A DNA stretch of 64,000 nt. Origin: Hsuehochloa calcarea. Its lineage: Eukaryota; Streptophyta; Magnoliopsida; Poales; Poaceae. The stretch's first letter is position 1, and every line of letters begins with the position of its first letter. The stretch covers positions 8,919,232-8,983,231 of the forward strand of contig CM070599.1 of NCBI GenBank assembly GCA_036346395.1, written 5' to 3'. Positions 19,590 through 31,056 of the stretch are shown here, piece after piece. The notes under the pieces are model-generated. The model saw only the letters and a program-made list of their open reading frames with translations. It was not told the DNA's origin and did not search any database. Position numbers and translations under genes: made by a program.

Positions 19590-21262
19590 TCATGAGCCAA
19601 GAGTGGAGGACCCTCCGCTTTCGCGCGCACCACCTCTGCTCGCAGACACCACCTCCTACGTGCCGCACACCACCTGCGGTCCGCTCTTGGGCAGATGAGG
19701 TGGAAGAAGATGTGAACAATTACCTCGGCGACACGGAAGCAGATGGAGCCAATATGCACAATGATCGTAACTATCGTCGGCTTCGTCATAATCGTCAAGG
19801 TATGGGACAAAATCAACGTGAGGTACGTGACCATAATAATGCATTTGGTAAAATTAAATTCACTATGCCTTCTTTTGCTAGAAAATATGATCCTGATGCT
19901 TATCTCACATGGGAGCTTACCGTAGAACAAAAATTTGCTTGTCATGAATTCCCTGGAGATAAGAAAGTTAGAGCTGCTACTAGTGAGTTTTCTGATATTG
20001 CATCTATTTGGTGGAGTGAATATGGTCGTACTCATCAGGACATACCTAGAACATGGAATGCTTTGAAAAGAGCAATGAGACATAGATTTGTACCTTCATA
20101 TTATTCTCGTGATTTGCTGAATAAATTACAACGTTTAAGACAAGATAGTAGTTCTGTAGATGATTATTATCAAGAATTGCAAACTGGTTTATTGCGTTGT
20201 GGTTTAGATGAAACTGAAGATGCTAAGATGGCTAGATTTTTAGGAGGTTTAAACAGAGAAATTCAGGACATACTTGATTATAAAGAATACAATTCTATCA
20301 CTCGTTTGTTCCATCTTGCTTGCAAAGCTGAAAGAGAAGTGCAGGGTCGACAGTCTCGCCCTAGGGGCAATTTTGGAGGATCTTTTGCAGGTCGGCCAAG
20401 TCAGCAACAACACGTGGCACCCTCCTCAAGTCGTGTGCCCCCTTCTGCCCCTTCCACTCATGTGCATGTCCCTAATGCAAGCAAATCAACAGAGGTACAA
20501 GTCCCTACAAAAAGTGTTTCGTCCGTTGCTTCGACAGGGCGATCTAGAGATGTACAATGTCACCGTTGCAAAGGATTTGGGCACTTGATGCGTGATTGCC
20601 CAAGTCAGCGAGCTTTACTTATCAAGGACAATGGTGAGTACACTTCAGCTAGCGATATTGAGGAAAAACATATGTTGGTTGCAACTAACAATGTAGGTGA
20701 TGAAACTGAGGAAGAACATATAAACCATGAGGCGTCTGACATGTACCAAAGCCTAGTTGTTCAGCGTGTGCTAAGTGCTCAAATGGAACTTGCTGAACAA
20801 AATCAACGCTACATTTTGTTTCAATCCAAGTTCGTCATCAAGGAACGTTCATGTAGAGTCATCATTGATGGCGGGAGTTGCAACAACCTTGCTAGCATAG
20901 ATATGGTTGAGAAGCTTGGCTTGACCACAACACAACACCCTCATCCTTACTACATCCAATGGCTAAATTCTTGTGGGAAGTTGAAGGTAACTAAGCTTGT
21001 GCGCGTACACTTTTCTATTGGATCATATCATGATTATGTTGATTGTGATGTCGTACCTATGCAAGCATGCTCATTATTATTAGGTAGATCTTGGCAATAT
21101 GATAGATATACTGAACATCATGGTAGATCTAATCATTATACTTTTACATATAAAGAAAAGAAAATCACTCTGCTTCCAATGTCTCCTGCTGCTATATTAA
21201 AGGATGAATTAGAAAGAACTGCGAGAACAAGGAGAAGACACAAGTTGATCAAAAGATTATAG
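19586..21262 (+). CDS. E2 gag core, zinc knuckle and aspartic protease
   Basis: A 558-codon open frame (first ATG at 19592). Residues ~88-250 match the gypsy capsid (Retrotrans_gag): KFTMPSFARKYDPDAYLTWE, FACHEFPGDKKVRAA, IASIWW, KRAMRHRFVP and the SSSVDDYYQELQ segment. Residues 325-338 are a Cys-x2-Cys-x4-His-x4-Cys knuckle (CHRCKGFGHLMRDC) that binds RNA in the particle. Residues ~416-505 are a retropepsin-like protease with IIDGGSCNN (catalytic D428; Gly-Gly replaces the usual Ser/Thr-Gly, a variant also known in plant gypsy proteases) and the closing LLGRSWQYD. The frame is intact over this length, unlike the E1 pol remains. It ends before RT. Confidence 0.9.
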   Translation: MIMSQEWRTLRFRAHHLCSQTPPPTCRTPPAVRSWADEVEEDVNNYLGDTEADGANMHNDRNYRRLRHNRQGMGQNQREVRDHNNAFGKIKFTMPSFARKYDPDAYLTWELTVEQKFACHEFPGDKKVRAATSEFSDIASIWWSEYGRTHQDIPRTWNALKRAMRHRFVPSYYSRDLLNKLQRLRQDSSSVDDYYQELQTGLLRCGLDETEDAKMARFLGGLNREIQDILDYKEYNSITRLFHLACKAEREVQGRQSRPRGNFGGSFAGRPSQQQHVAPSSSRVPPSAPSTHVHVPNASKSTEVQVPTKSVSSVASTGRSRDVQCHRCKGFGHLMRDCPSQRALLIKDNGEYTSASDIEEKHMLVATNNVGDETEEEHINHEASDMYQSLVVQRVLSAQMELAEQNQRYILFQSKFVIKERSCRVIIDGGSCNNLASIDMVEKLGLTTTQHPHPYYIQWLNSCGKLKVTKLVRVHFSIGSYHDYVDCDVVPMQACSLLLGRSWQYDRYTEHHGRSNHYTFTYKEKKITLLPMSPAAILKDELERTARTRRRHKLIKRL

Positions 21263-21491
21263 CTCCAAGTGAAATTAAATTGAAAGCTCCTGTTATGTTA
21301 GCTACAAAAATTGATTGCATTGATATGGAAAAACATGAATATGAATGTCATACTATGATTTGTAAAGAAACTCCGTGTCCATTAGAAGAAGTGCATGTTT
21401 CTTTGCCTCCTGTTGCTACTAACCTTTGCGGAGAGTGATGACTTGAGAAAACAAATGAGTCGAGGGCGACTCAAATTCCGTAAAGGGAGGA
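21263..21491 (+). pseudogene. E2 remnant spanning the deletion of RT, RNase H and integrase
   Basis: After the gag-protease stop the sequence still translates as PVATNL..., the linker that in grass gypsy elements lies just upstream of RT. Within a few codons it passes to DLRTNESRATQIP, resembling the DLRTNPF-type tail at the very end of such polyproteins. The reading DEDIDPKD then crosses into the 3' LTR, again as in autonomous relatives. So the whole RT to integrase segment is missing. The family comparison is from memory. Confidence 0.6.
21481..21491 (+). other. E2 polypurine tract
   Basis: TAAAGGGAGGA immediately precedes the 3' LTR start TGATGAGG. Confidence 0.85.
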
Positions 21492-22480
21492 TGATGAGGA
21501 CATCGACCCTAAGGATACAACCACTGCTTCAACCTGCTGCATTTGACTGCACTGCATCCTCTACTTCCTTTACTTCACCAACATCTTCTCCAATTGGACT
21601 TTCGGCTAATGCAATGCCATATTACCCAATTAGATCGAGCTACGTCTACATGCCATGGTGCTACGTCTACATACCATGGTACTATGTGTACATGCCATGG
21701 TGCTACTACATGTGCCAAGCAGGAGTTCAAACTGGATACATTTTGGTCAGATCAGTTCGGAATCAGCCTGATAGCACCTATTTAAAATAGATATAACTTT
21801 TGCAAACGAAGTCCGATTCGGGTGTTCTTGGGCTTGTTGGAAAGCTAACGACGATATCTTTCCAACGGATCCAGCCTCACCTCCAAATTCCTTCTGTACG
21901 CTTCGGAATCGTCAAAAGAAGGTGCTACGTCACTAATTTGGGCCGATTTGGGCCTTGTAATCGTACCGGAATTGGCCCATATGCCGCCGGCCCACCTGGG
22001 GGTGTGATTACTGTTCATGTGAACAGTAATTCATGCCTTTAGTCCCACCCCTCTATTTCTTTTAGATTTGTGGCTCCTCATCCCTTATTTAAGGAGGACG
22101 CACCCCCTCTAGCTTCTTTGGATTTTGTTTAGTTAAAAGTTAGCCTTGTTGCAACTTCGTGTATTGGCTTGTGTCAACTGGACCAACCATAATACCGCTT
22201 TTCGAAATCCCAATTTTAATATTTCAATCTTTATTTGCAATTTCAGATTGCTTTATCTTGTTCTTGCGTGCTTCTTCGGTGTATGCAGGAATCGACCTTC
22301 GTGGTCAGGTCAACCGGGTATTCGTGCATGGTTGATAACAACTTGTCGATCAGTTCAGCGATTGTGTGGTTTCGAGCCTTGCGTGTTCATAGCCAGGATC
22401 GTCAGAGTTGAGCGACGCCTACCGGACTTATCGTTCTCATCGAAAGATCAGGCCAACAAATCAAACCTTAGGGTTCATCA
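21492..22480 (+). repeat. E2 3' LTR
   Basis: 989 bp, TGATGAGGAC...GGGTTCATCA, with the terminal inverted TGATGA/TCATCA intact. TATA-like TTATTTAAG at 22085. It has ten more bases than the 5' LTR near 21539. Confidence 0.92.
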
Positions 22481-23267
22481 GATACTTCGCCTTCTGAGAG
22501 ACCGAAGCTGCAGGTGGAATCACCTTGCGGTCAGAGATCCTTTGAACAAAACCCGCTGATTTAAAACTTACATTCTCAGTCCTGGGCTTAGTTTTGATCA
22601 CACCAGGTGCTATGGTTCTGAGCACGACAGGTGGATGCTTCCTCATATCCTCATGGAAATCATATCCTAGACCCTGATTAAATCTGCAAATCTTAGATTG
22701 GTCTAGAATGAGGTTGAGCTTCTTCTTGCCTCCTACAAACCTCTCGAGAGTGTTCATAAGATACTGACACTCCCGAAAGAGAGAGGTGCAAGAAGAGCAG
22801 GGAGAAGAAGGAACAGCAGAAGGTAAGGGAGCAGAAGAAGAACCAACAGCAGAGGAAAGATTGGCTTGTGCATGCACGGTAGACTGGGGACACCCCATCG
22901 CTAGCGATTGGTTCACGTAGCTAGGCGTCTCTACCAAACCCTTAGATTTCTTCCCAGCACACACAATACAAGCTGATGATTGTGATTCTAGTAGGTCCTT
23001 AGTTAGCTTCACACATTTTTCATCCAAAGCAACCAGATCACATTTTAGTTCATTACACTGTTTGCAAGGTGAGCTAACAAGGTCCTTAGAAGCATACTGA
23101 GCCAGTTTGTTATTGTAATCAATCATTTCTTGAAACTGTTTGGATACAGATTCTAGTTCAGCAGTTAACTTAGGACAGTTTAAACAAGAAACAATGGGCT
23201 CTAACAAAGCAGCTTGGAATTCAGCAATTTTGTGATCTGCCCGTTTTAGGTTCATCTTGAGATTATT
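22481..23267 (-). pseudogene. E1 gag, C-terminal part
   Basis: In the same frame as the gag upstream, after one TGA at 23268-23270. It holds heptad-rich, probably coiled-coil sequence with several Cys-x2-Cys pairs (SCLNCPKL, SPCKQCNEL, ACIVCAG, SPCSSC) and a Ser/Pro-rich stretch, then is cut by E2 at 22481. The open frame ends NPKV using E2 LTR bases. Long Cys-bearing gag extensions occur in SIRE-type elements. Confidence 0.8.
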
Positions 23268-24848
23268 TCAATTTTCACAAGTCTCAGGCAGATCGAGCAA
23301 CATTGTATATAGACCTCTGAACGAGTTGTCCTTAACCTCACATGAGGTGCAAGCAGTAACCTCAACAGTAGTAGATGAAGGAGGTGCTACCCTACTCATC
23401 TCTAGTTCAGCAAGAAGGCTAATGTTCTCCACCTTAATCATGTCTAATTCAGAGGACACACTATCATGCAAGGTCCTTAGTTTTTCCATGTCATCAAGCA
23501 AAGCACAGCATGTTTCACAATCATCACGGGAGGGAGCAGATGTAAGTGAGGTAAGCTCCCGTGATAGTCTAGCTACTTCCTTCTCCAACTCAGTACACTT
23601 AGCCCTAGACTTAGCATGAAATCTACCTAGCTTAAGAAAAGCATCATTAAGCTGGTCATAGGTGGGACTAACCTCATCGGAGTCAGAGTACAGCTCGCTG
23701 TCGCTTAGATCGCCCCCGAGGGCCATGAAGCACATGCCGGAGAAGTTGCCGTCGTCCTTGGGATCTTGATCGTCCTTTCCATCATCGTCACTCCACCCCT
23801 CCACCTCGCTGGTGTCAAGTTCGTCGAGGGCGGTGAGGACGCGATGGAACAACTTCTTTGCCTTCCCAAAGTTGCGGAACTTCTTCTTGCCTTGGTCAGG
23901 TGCTGAGGGCTTCGTGTTGCGGTTCTTGTCGATGTAGTCGTTCTTGCCCAAACCGCCGTAGTCACCTTTGCCCTTCCCCAGCTTGGGGCAGTTTGCTCGG
24001 ATGTGGTTGGGGCCACCACACTCGAAACAAATCACGGGACCTCCTCTTTTTCCATCTCCTCTCCTCCTCTTGTAAGCATGGGAAAACTTACGAGCTAGGA
24101 GGGCTAACTGTTCATCCTCAAGCTGCTCTAACTGATCATCAGTTATGTCATAGAGAGCAGCAAGGGAGAACCCATGTATCGACTCAGAAGAAGATCCAGA
24201 GGTGGGATCAGTGACTAAAGCCATCGACTGTGACTTCGACCTTCGAGAGACAATGTCAATCTCGTGAGTCTTGAGGCACGAGTAAAGCGCGTCAAGAGTC
24301 AGGGTCGACAGGTCCGTGCTATCCTTGATGGTAGTCACTTTCATCTCCCAAACACGAAGATCAAGTGCAGAAAGCATCTGTCGAGCGTTATCCGAGTCGG
24401 GGTATGTAAGACCGACCGCTCGGAGGTTGCTCAAAATCTTATGGAAACGCGAAAAGCACTCGTCAAGAGATTCACCAGCAAGCATCTCAAATTTGATGTA
24501 TTCTCGCTTGAACTGGTCTTGTCGAACCGTCTTAATCTGAGTGGTGCCCTCATGGTATGCATCGAGGGTCACCCAGATGTCATAAGCAGAAGACAAATGA
24601 GAAATGCGATCAAACTCACTTTTGCTCAAACCCTGAATGATAATGTTCCTTGCCTTAGCATTGGCCTCAACATCGGGCATGTTTCCCATATTGATGTTCT
24701 CATCGGTAGGAACAGCGAATCTAACCTTCACCTTTCTCCAGATGGCATATCCTTGAGCCTGGATGTATGTTTCCATTCGGCTCTTCCAGAAAGGGTAATC
24801 CAGGCCATCAAAGACTGGAAGCTTGGTGGAATACTTGTCCGTTGCCAT
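23268..24848 (-). pseudogene. E1 gag, N-terminal part
   Basis: Starts at ATG 24848, 40 bp after the primer site, and runs 526 residues to a premature TGA. Residues 1-40 (PVFDGLDYPFWKSRMETYIQ) and the following ~160 residues match the copia gag (UBN2) fold, and CFECGGPNHIRANC at 274-287 is a zinc knuckle. The C-terminal third is acidic and then helical. Gag would form the virus-like particle. Because the same frame continues past the stop for another ~260 residues, the TGA is a point-mutation break rather than the natural end, though a natural readthrough stop cannot be excluded. Confidence 0.88.
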
Positions 24849-24887
24849 GGCTCAACAGACCGGTTAAGATCTATAAGGAAGAGCTAA

Positions 24888-24902
24888 CCGGCTCTGATAC
24901 CA
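24888..24902 (-). other. E1 primer binding site
   Basis: On the minus strand TGGTATCAGAGCCGG, complementary to initiator tRNA-Met, lies two bases from the LTR end at 24905. Confidence 0.92.
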
Positions 24903-24904
24903 AT

Positions 24905-26730
24905 TGAAGGACCGAAATGGCAACAGAGGGGGGGTGAATGGTGCCTTAAAAATTAAGAACTCCCCTTTACTGTATTTAAAACTATCCTACAAAACCCTCT
25001 GGAATTCTCAAGAAAAGAGGTGAAGCAAAATCAGAGAACAAAACAAGTTTGGTACAGTCGCGGCAAGACGGAAGTTCCGCCCGGTCAGTGCGGAAGTTAG
25101 AATCGAAGTTCCGCACCTTAGATGGCGGAAGTTCCGATTATCTGATGTAAGAAAGTAACGCCTGAAACGATTCAAAAATCCAAAATACTTTTGATTTGCT
25201 GCTCTTCTTGGGTCAAGTCTCACAGGACATCATCCTAAACAACATCTTGACCTCATGAGAAGAAATCGCAGACAAAGATCGTCTAATTAAAGAGAAATCG
25301 GATTTCTTGAAGAAGAGGTAAGAACGGTCACAAACTGAAATTCGAGAGATTCTTTGATTCTTGGATTATGAAACTTTGAGGATGGCTACTTAATAGCCTA
25401 GTGATCCTGCGTGCCAAGTTTCATCCCTTCTCAACAAGCCAAACCGGATTTTCAATAAAACCTAGAGACGGGAAGGAAGAACAGAAGAGGCAAAACTCAA
25501 GAACGAAGATTAAACTAAGTTTGCTCGTGGGAAAGTTGATCAAATGATCTGGAGGTATCATCCCAACTGAGAGCAATCCATCTTAGCACTTTTCAACAAG
25601 AATCAACAAGAAGAACAAAAACCTCAAGATCAAGTTGTACGGGAGAACAAGAACAAAGGCATGAATAGAGAAATCAACTTCAAAGATTTCATTACTTGAA
25701 ACGTAAATTACAGAGGTAAGCAAGGAGGAATGATTACAAGAAGTTCAGTTCATCCTCTCAACCTTAACCAACTAAAGCTACAAAGCAAAACAACCCTTAA
25801 CCATTAAAGCAAAAGCCAACAAACCCTATTCAAAACCCTAACCAAAATCTCCAACACTCTCACCAGGGTTACACTTCTATTTATAGCCTAGCTAACGGGT
25901 CTCCAACCCATTAAGCCCGCTACACCCGAACGGAACCGCCTCCACTTGTGCCGCTTTGCGAAAAGACCGTTTCGCCCCTTGCGCACCTTCTGGAAGCCTC
26001 CTGTGCACCTTGCTATCCTCGACTCACAACCACCTCAAGATTCACGCCGTCTTCGACACATCCCGACCGTTATGACCTCAACGCTGCCTGCGCCTAGTCC
26101 GATCACCTCGTGTCTCGCCACGACTCCGTCTCGATGTCCTGCAGTCAACACAGAAAAACACACATCACATAGCATTGCCCAATATCATAGCATCAAAATT
26201 TGTACAAGACTCAAACTCATACAAACTCAAAATCACAAAATATGCACTCTCTGCTCAGTTCTGCCGATAATCGGAAGTTCCGCACTTACCATTGCGGAAG
26301 TTCCGATTATCGGAATGTCCGAAGTCCCAAATTAGAAATTCCGATTTCTGCACAGTTTTGCCCATAATCGGAAGTTCCGCACTTACCACTGCGGAAGTTC
26401 CGATTATCGGACCGTCCGCACTCTCAGGTTGGAAGATCCGATTGTCGTCACAGCAGAATACTCTTGTCAGTATTTTCGGACGTTCCGCGATCCCAGGTGC
26501 GGAAGTTCCGATTATCTCAACCAGAACACAATCGTTAGGATAATCGGAAGTTCCGTTTTACCACAGCGGAAGTTCCGATTATCGGATGTTCCGATTTCCA
26601 AAACTGGAAGTTCCGCACTTGCAGAAACCGATCAACAGAAACGCAATCGCGGAGATTTCAATCACAAACTTCTCACCACAGCGTCAAATACTCATCACTC
26701 AAACGGGGACCCTACTCACATGGTCTCTCA
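24905..26730 (-). repeat. E1 5' LTR (right)
   Basis: 1826 bp, transcribed leftward; TATA on the minus strand at 25877-25886. Its CGGAAGTTCCG cluster near 25069-25136 has only two exact copies where the left LTR has four. Confidence 0.93.
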
Positions 26731-26735
26731 ACAAT

Positions 26736-27022
26736 GTTGGACTGTATTAATAAGTAACACATTTGATGGTTGTTGATGGCTATCGTTATGCCTAAGTTAT
26801 GGATTCGTGCTCTCCAGTTATGGAACTAGTAATTTTATTCGGTAAGGAACATCGTGTTGAATTATTTATGCATTACTGTAATTAGGTTGTTTAGTATGCT
26901 ATTTCCCTTTCGAGTAGAATTTAGTTCCCCTTTTATTGTAGAATGCTCGAAATTGTTTAGATTATTGATTGGTAGTAGAGGTTTTAGGTAATATATTGGC
27001 TCTTGAAAACCAGGGTGTTACA
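26736..27022 (+). repeat. Element A 5' LTR, last part
   Basis: Resumes after E1 and the second ACAAT; it matches 33095-33381 and ends CAGGGTGTTACA. The primer-site relative TTGATATCAGAGC (27024-27036) follows and differs by one base from the usual TTGGTATCAGAGC. Confidence 0.88.
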
Positions 27023-30000
27023 GTTGATATCAGAGCAGGCTTTAGGTCAGTGGTGAATAGATTAATTAAAATTTACTAGTGGTTAATCAACTTAAAATTT
27101 GACACACTGATGCACAGTAGGATGGGAATGGGCAAAGCATTGCATTTACATTTCCGTTATGTCGTATTGATGATTGCTGATATTAATTGAGTATGATTGC
27201 TTATTAATTGATTATATGATGGTTATGTGTGGGGATAATCGATGTCGAGAGGTAAAGTTTGGTTGTGGTCATGGGCATGGTCAAGGTGTGCCACTGTTGA
27301 TGGTATGGGGTTAGCAAAGGTTTTTCTCGAGTAACTTAGTTACCAAGGTTGGAGATGAGCTCTTTGGGGAAGTTCTTGTCTTCCTTGAGTTTGTATTTGG
27401 TTTTCTGGTTGTGGTTTTTGCGGTTGATGGACTTTCCTTGAATGGTGGTTACAATGTCGTTGACGGGTTTCTATTGGTCTCTATTTGTTCTTTTAAATAA
27501 ATATTATTCTTTCGACTATTGAGATACTTTTGGCTACTTGTGAACATTGGTGATCTGCAAGGTTGGTCCCTTCATGTGAGTTTTGTCTTCTTGTTGTGGA
27601 GCATGACTCAGTTATTCGCTTGGTATTTTGGGTAATAGAAATTATATTTTACAAGTTCTTTATCATGTGAAGTTTCGGCCCATGTACTTTCTTTTAGGAG
27701 TAAATGGTGTTTAATGCTTCTTCTTTAGGAAGGAGAGTGTCAAAACTCTTTTGTGACGTTTTGTTGTTTTAAGGTAAGAAGTTGTAAGCATGGAAGTTAA
27801 TTGATTTGGTGTGGATACCAAGTTGGGTCAATGGCGTGGTACATGATTAATCTTAACTAGTATCCTTGGAAGTGAAATTGATTAAGTTGATATTGTCTTC
27901 TAGTAGTTCTTGATGAACTGTGATTGAAGTTATGTTTATACCTACTAGGAACCCGAGATTTATTAAGAAGTGTGAGATATTGATGGACTCATCTGATCAA
28001 TTTGGAGTATTGGGTCTCAATGGATTAATATAACCATTGGTGACGGTTATGGTAAGGATGTGTTTGAACGTTGTCTTAGAGGATATTAATCCAAGAATTA
28101 TCGTAAATTGGCTATTTGATGATCATATATGGTTGCTAGATTTACATATTCTTTAGTATGATTAATTGTTAGAAATTGTGTACAAGAGGTTGAAGGGATT
28201 AAATATCGGTGAAACTAGAATTTATGGGAGGAGTTCTAGGTAGTTTGTCTATATAGAATGACGCGATGAATTTGGTTGTAGTGTTGGTGAGACTTTTGAG
28301 CGATGCAAGATTTTGATTCTTGAAATTCTAGTGTGATTTAGCCGAAATCTAAACAATAAGAGGAACTGTTGAATATGTGGTTGTAAGTATTCATGTGATT
28401 CGCAAAGAAAGGTTGGTAGCAACTATACTTTATAATGAAGCCAGTCGATAACAATGATAGTTGGGATGCAATTGTTGTGTGTTAAGGTTTGGTGTTGAGC
28501 ACCACTAAGAGTTGAACTGAAGTGATTAAATAGGTGGCTATTGCCTACATAATTATGGAATCGTTGGATAATAGCATGTTCTTGATGAAAGGGTCTTGGT
28601 AAAACCTTTTAATTTGTGTAATGGATGCCTTCTAAAATAAAGTAGTTGTTGTAGTAAGGTTGTATGGTTTTAGTATACTTTCATTCTGAAGATGGGATGG
28701 TAAAGTGGTATAGAACAATTTGGTGAACTTTTGGGGGCTTTATAATGGAAGAGTTGACGATAAGGAATCATGTTAAGAGTGTGTTATTCTTAATATTATC
28801 AATATTGTCTGTAAGGGATTATGACTTGTGGGTGGGGTGACGATTCTTATAGAAAGAATGTAATTTAATCACCTTTCGTAATATCAGTTAAATGAAAAGT
28901 TTGAAGTTTTGCACTCATGGCTTTTGGTAGTTCCTGAATTACGTGGTAACTGGAATTTGTTAAGCAAAGTGACATGTTGGAAAGTTCTAATTGGTCCTTG
29001 AGTAATTCATGAGGTTTGAACTTAAAGGCTCTTTTGGTTGAGTTGGCAAAGTGAATTATAATCAAAGAAATTATTTCCTTGCTAAAGGAAATGGTGTAGT
29101 AGAAGTATTTGAGATTGGGGTTAAGTTTTGTACTTGCGACTTATTTAAGTGTATTTAACTTTTCTTTCAATGCCGTTAAAGAGTTTCTTGAGTTTCAATG
29201 ACAATGCTTATTTTATTGGCTGAAACTTGATATTCTTTTCTGGTGGGACTTATGTCCTTATCTGTGGTCTCATCTTTGTTTTCTGAGTTCATCGCTATAT
29301 GACTATTTCTATTGATCTTGAATTTACTGGGAATGGAAAACGTTTTTCTAAGTTCTGAAATCATTATTGTTATTTGCCTTTACTTTTGAGAAAGGAATAA
29401 TGGATTGTTTGATAAGTTAATTTCTTGGAGTAATCCCTGGAGAGGGTTTGACTTAAATAGAAAGTTTTGTCTTTGGGGCTAAATCGATGGCAATATTGTA
29501 ACTAATAGAACCTATAGTGGTTTGTGGTCAAAGATCATTTGTCCATGTTGAGTGGAATATTGGAATTGTTGGACGAGTGGAAACCTTTGTTAGTTTATTA
29601 GAGACGATTGTGTAATTTGCCAGGTTGTGTAGGCAAAGTATGAAGGTGTAATTTAATGAGAGTAGGATTAGCGAAGTAATCTAATCGTAATGTCAATTAA
29701 TGGGATAGTAGGGAGCGTTGAGTTGTCGGCAAACATGCCCTGGTTTTAGTGAATAACCTTCTGGGAGATAGAATTCTTCTAAAAGATAAGTTGGTCGAAA
29801 AAACATTCACATGTGGATGATAAGGATTGAGTATATTTGGAATGTTTGAATTTTAGTGAATGAATCGAAGTATTCCTCGGTCTCTTTACAAGAAGTTGCT
29901 GTAGGAGTTTTGGAGGTTGAAATAGGGCTTTACATTTTATGCTAGAACCTAGGTTGCCAATGATTAGGTGTAACAGTAGTAAGAAGAGCATATTCGGAAT

Positions 30001-31056
30001 GGTGGGATGATCATTGATATAACTCTTTTGAGGAAGCACATGGGAATGGGTGAGGTGAAATCCAAGTATTTCATTATTAAAGGATTGAGGTGATGTGTTT
30101 ATGTGTGAAGGTCCATTTTGGGAATGCATTTGGAAGTCGTCTGCCAAAATAACTCCGTCAGTAGACGTGTTGGCTAGAGTATATTTTTGTGGAAGTCATT
30201 AAAGTCTCTCTACAAAGGTATGAATGGTGAATTCGGTTTGAGCATAGTCTTGAGGTTGCCAATTTAAGAGAAATGAGTTAGTGTGATATGGATGAAATGG
30301 GGTTCCATAATTTGAGAGAAATTCCATTTCTAAAAGAGAGAAAAAAATTATTATTTTCTCGAGTAGTGAAACGCTCTCTTGATTCTTGTTTGAGCTATGT
30401 GTTTATGACGGATGTCTTTCGCAAATAGAGTTTGACCTTATGATTGGCATGTGTGGTTCTTATCAGTTCAGAAAGAATAAAGAAAGTAGTTGATTTGGGT
30501 ATTCGAGTGATTTCTCTTTCGGCTTGAGAGGTGTTTATTTGTAAACTGCCTACTGGGAAAGCGGAAGGGATTTCATGATGAATCTTTGCTTTTGAGTTTG
30601 ATCCTTTTTGGTGTAAAGTTTCCATTTTGTGATTGTGATGAGAATCCTCTATTTTCAATTGGGTTCTGGTTATAAAAGAGTTATTTAAAGCAAGTTCTGT
30701 TGTGTGATCCTGGTTAAAAGATGTGCTCATTGTTAAGTTGAATAGGTCGATCGAGAGTTAGAACAAGAGTTCCATGTGTTATGTGTAGAGTGTCTGGTTT
30801 GGTACCACAGGGAAGGTTGACCCAAGGTACATCGGTTTGATATTTGGATGCTAGCATTTCGCTAGAACCATCTCGGGTCAATGCGCGGAGTACACAGCGT
30901 TTTGTATGACCCGATGTCGAGAGAGTATTTGAGAGTCTGGAGTGTGAGATTCATCAGGGACGAGGAACCACGAGTAAAACATTACGTTCGAGTCCCGTCC
31001 GTTGAGTATACCAAATATGATCAAGACGAGCGTCGTGGTGTAAGATGTTGGAGTCC

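Larger units (their letters stand above)
16876..22480 (+). mobile_element. Element E2: non-autonomous gypsy element with gag-protease only (TR-GAG type)
   Basis: Flanked by perfect TSD GATAC (16871-16875 and 22481-22485) inside the E1 polyprotein. LTRs are 16876-17854 (979 bp) and 21492-22480 (989 bp), nearly identical apart from a 10-bp indel near 16921/21539. The primer site is at 17857 and the purine tract at 21481. The 3637-bp interior encodes gag, a zinc knuckle and protease but no RT, RNase H or integrase. Residues left on both sides of the gap show an internal deletion. The left LTR begins TAATGAGG where the right begins TGATGAGG, a point mutation in the conserved TG. The high LTR similarity makes it the youngest level of the nest, or close to it. 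Confidence 0.92.
9588..26730 (-). mobile_element. Element E1: Ty1/copia element (SIRE/Maximus-like), split by E2
   Basis: TG...CA ends (TGAAGGACC...GGTCTCTCA) with perfect TSD ACAAT (9583-9587 and 26731-26735) in the 5' LTR of element A. LTRs are 9588-11422 (1835 bp) and 24905-26730 (1826 bp) and very similar, so insertion was fairly recent. The Met primer site at 24888-24902 and polypurine tract at 11423-11436 both read on the minus strand. Without E2 the element is ~11.5 kb. Gene order along the minus strand is gag, protease, integrase, RT, RNase H, which is the copia order. Large gag with two zinc knuckles, ~1.8-kb LTRs and a long 3' non-coding part fit the SIRE/Maximus lineage, from memory of the family. 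Stops, frameshifts and E2 make this copy non-functional. Confidence 0.93.

Noticed and set aside
22146..22559. 137-residue plus-strand frame across the E2/E1 junction
   Set aside because: It crosses from the E2 LTR into antisense E1 gag; an accident of insertion.
29779..30147. 122-residue minus-strand frame in the interior of element A
   Set aside because: No gag or pol motif, and I could not see it preserved in the homologous interiors at 43361-47798 and 49609-53754.
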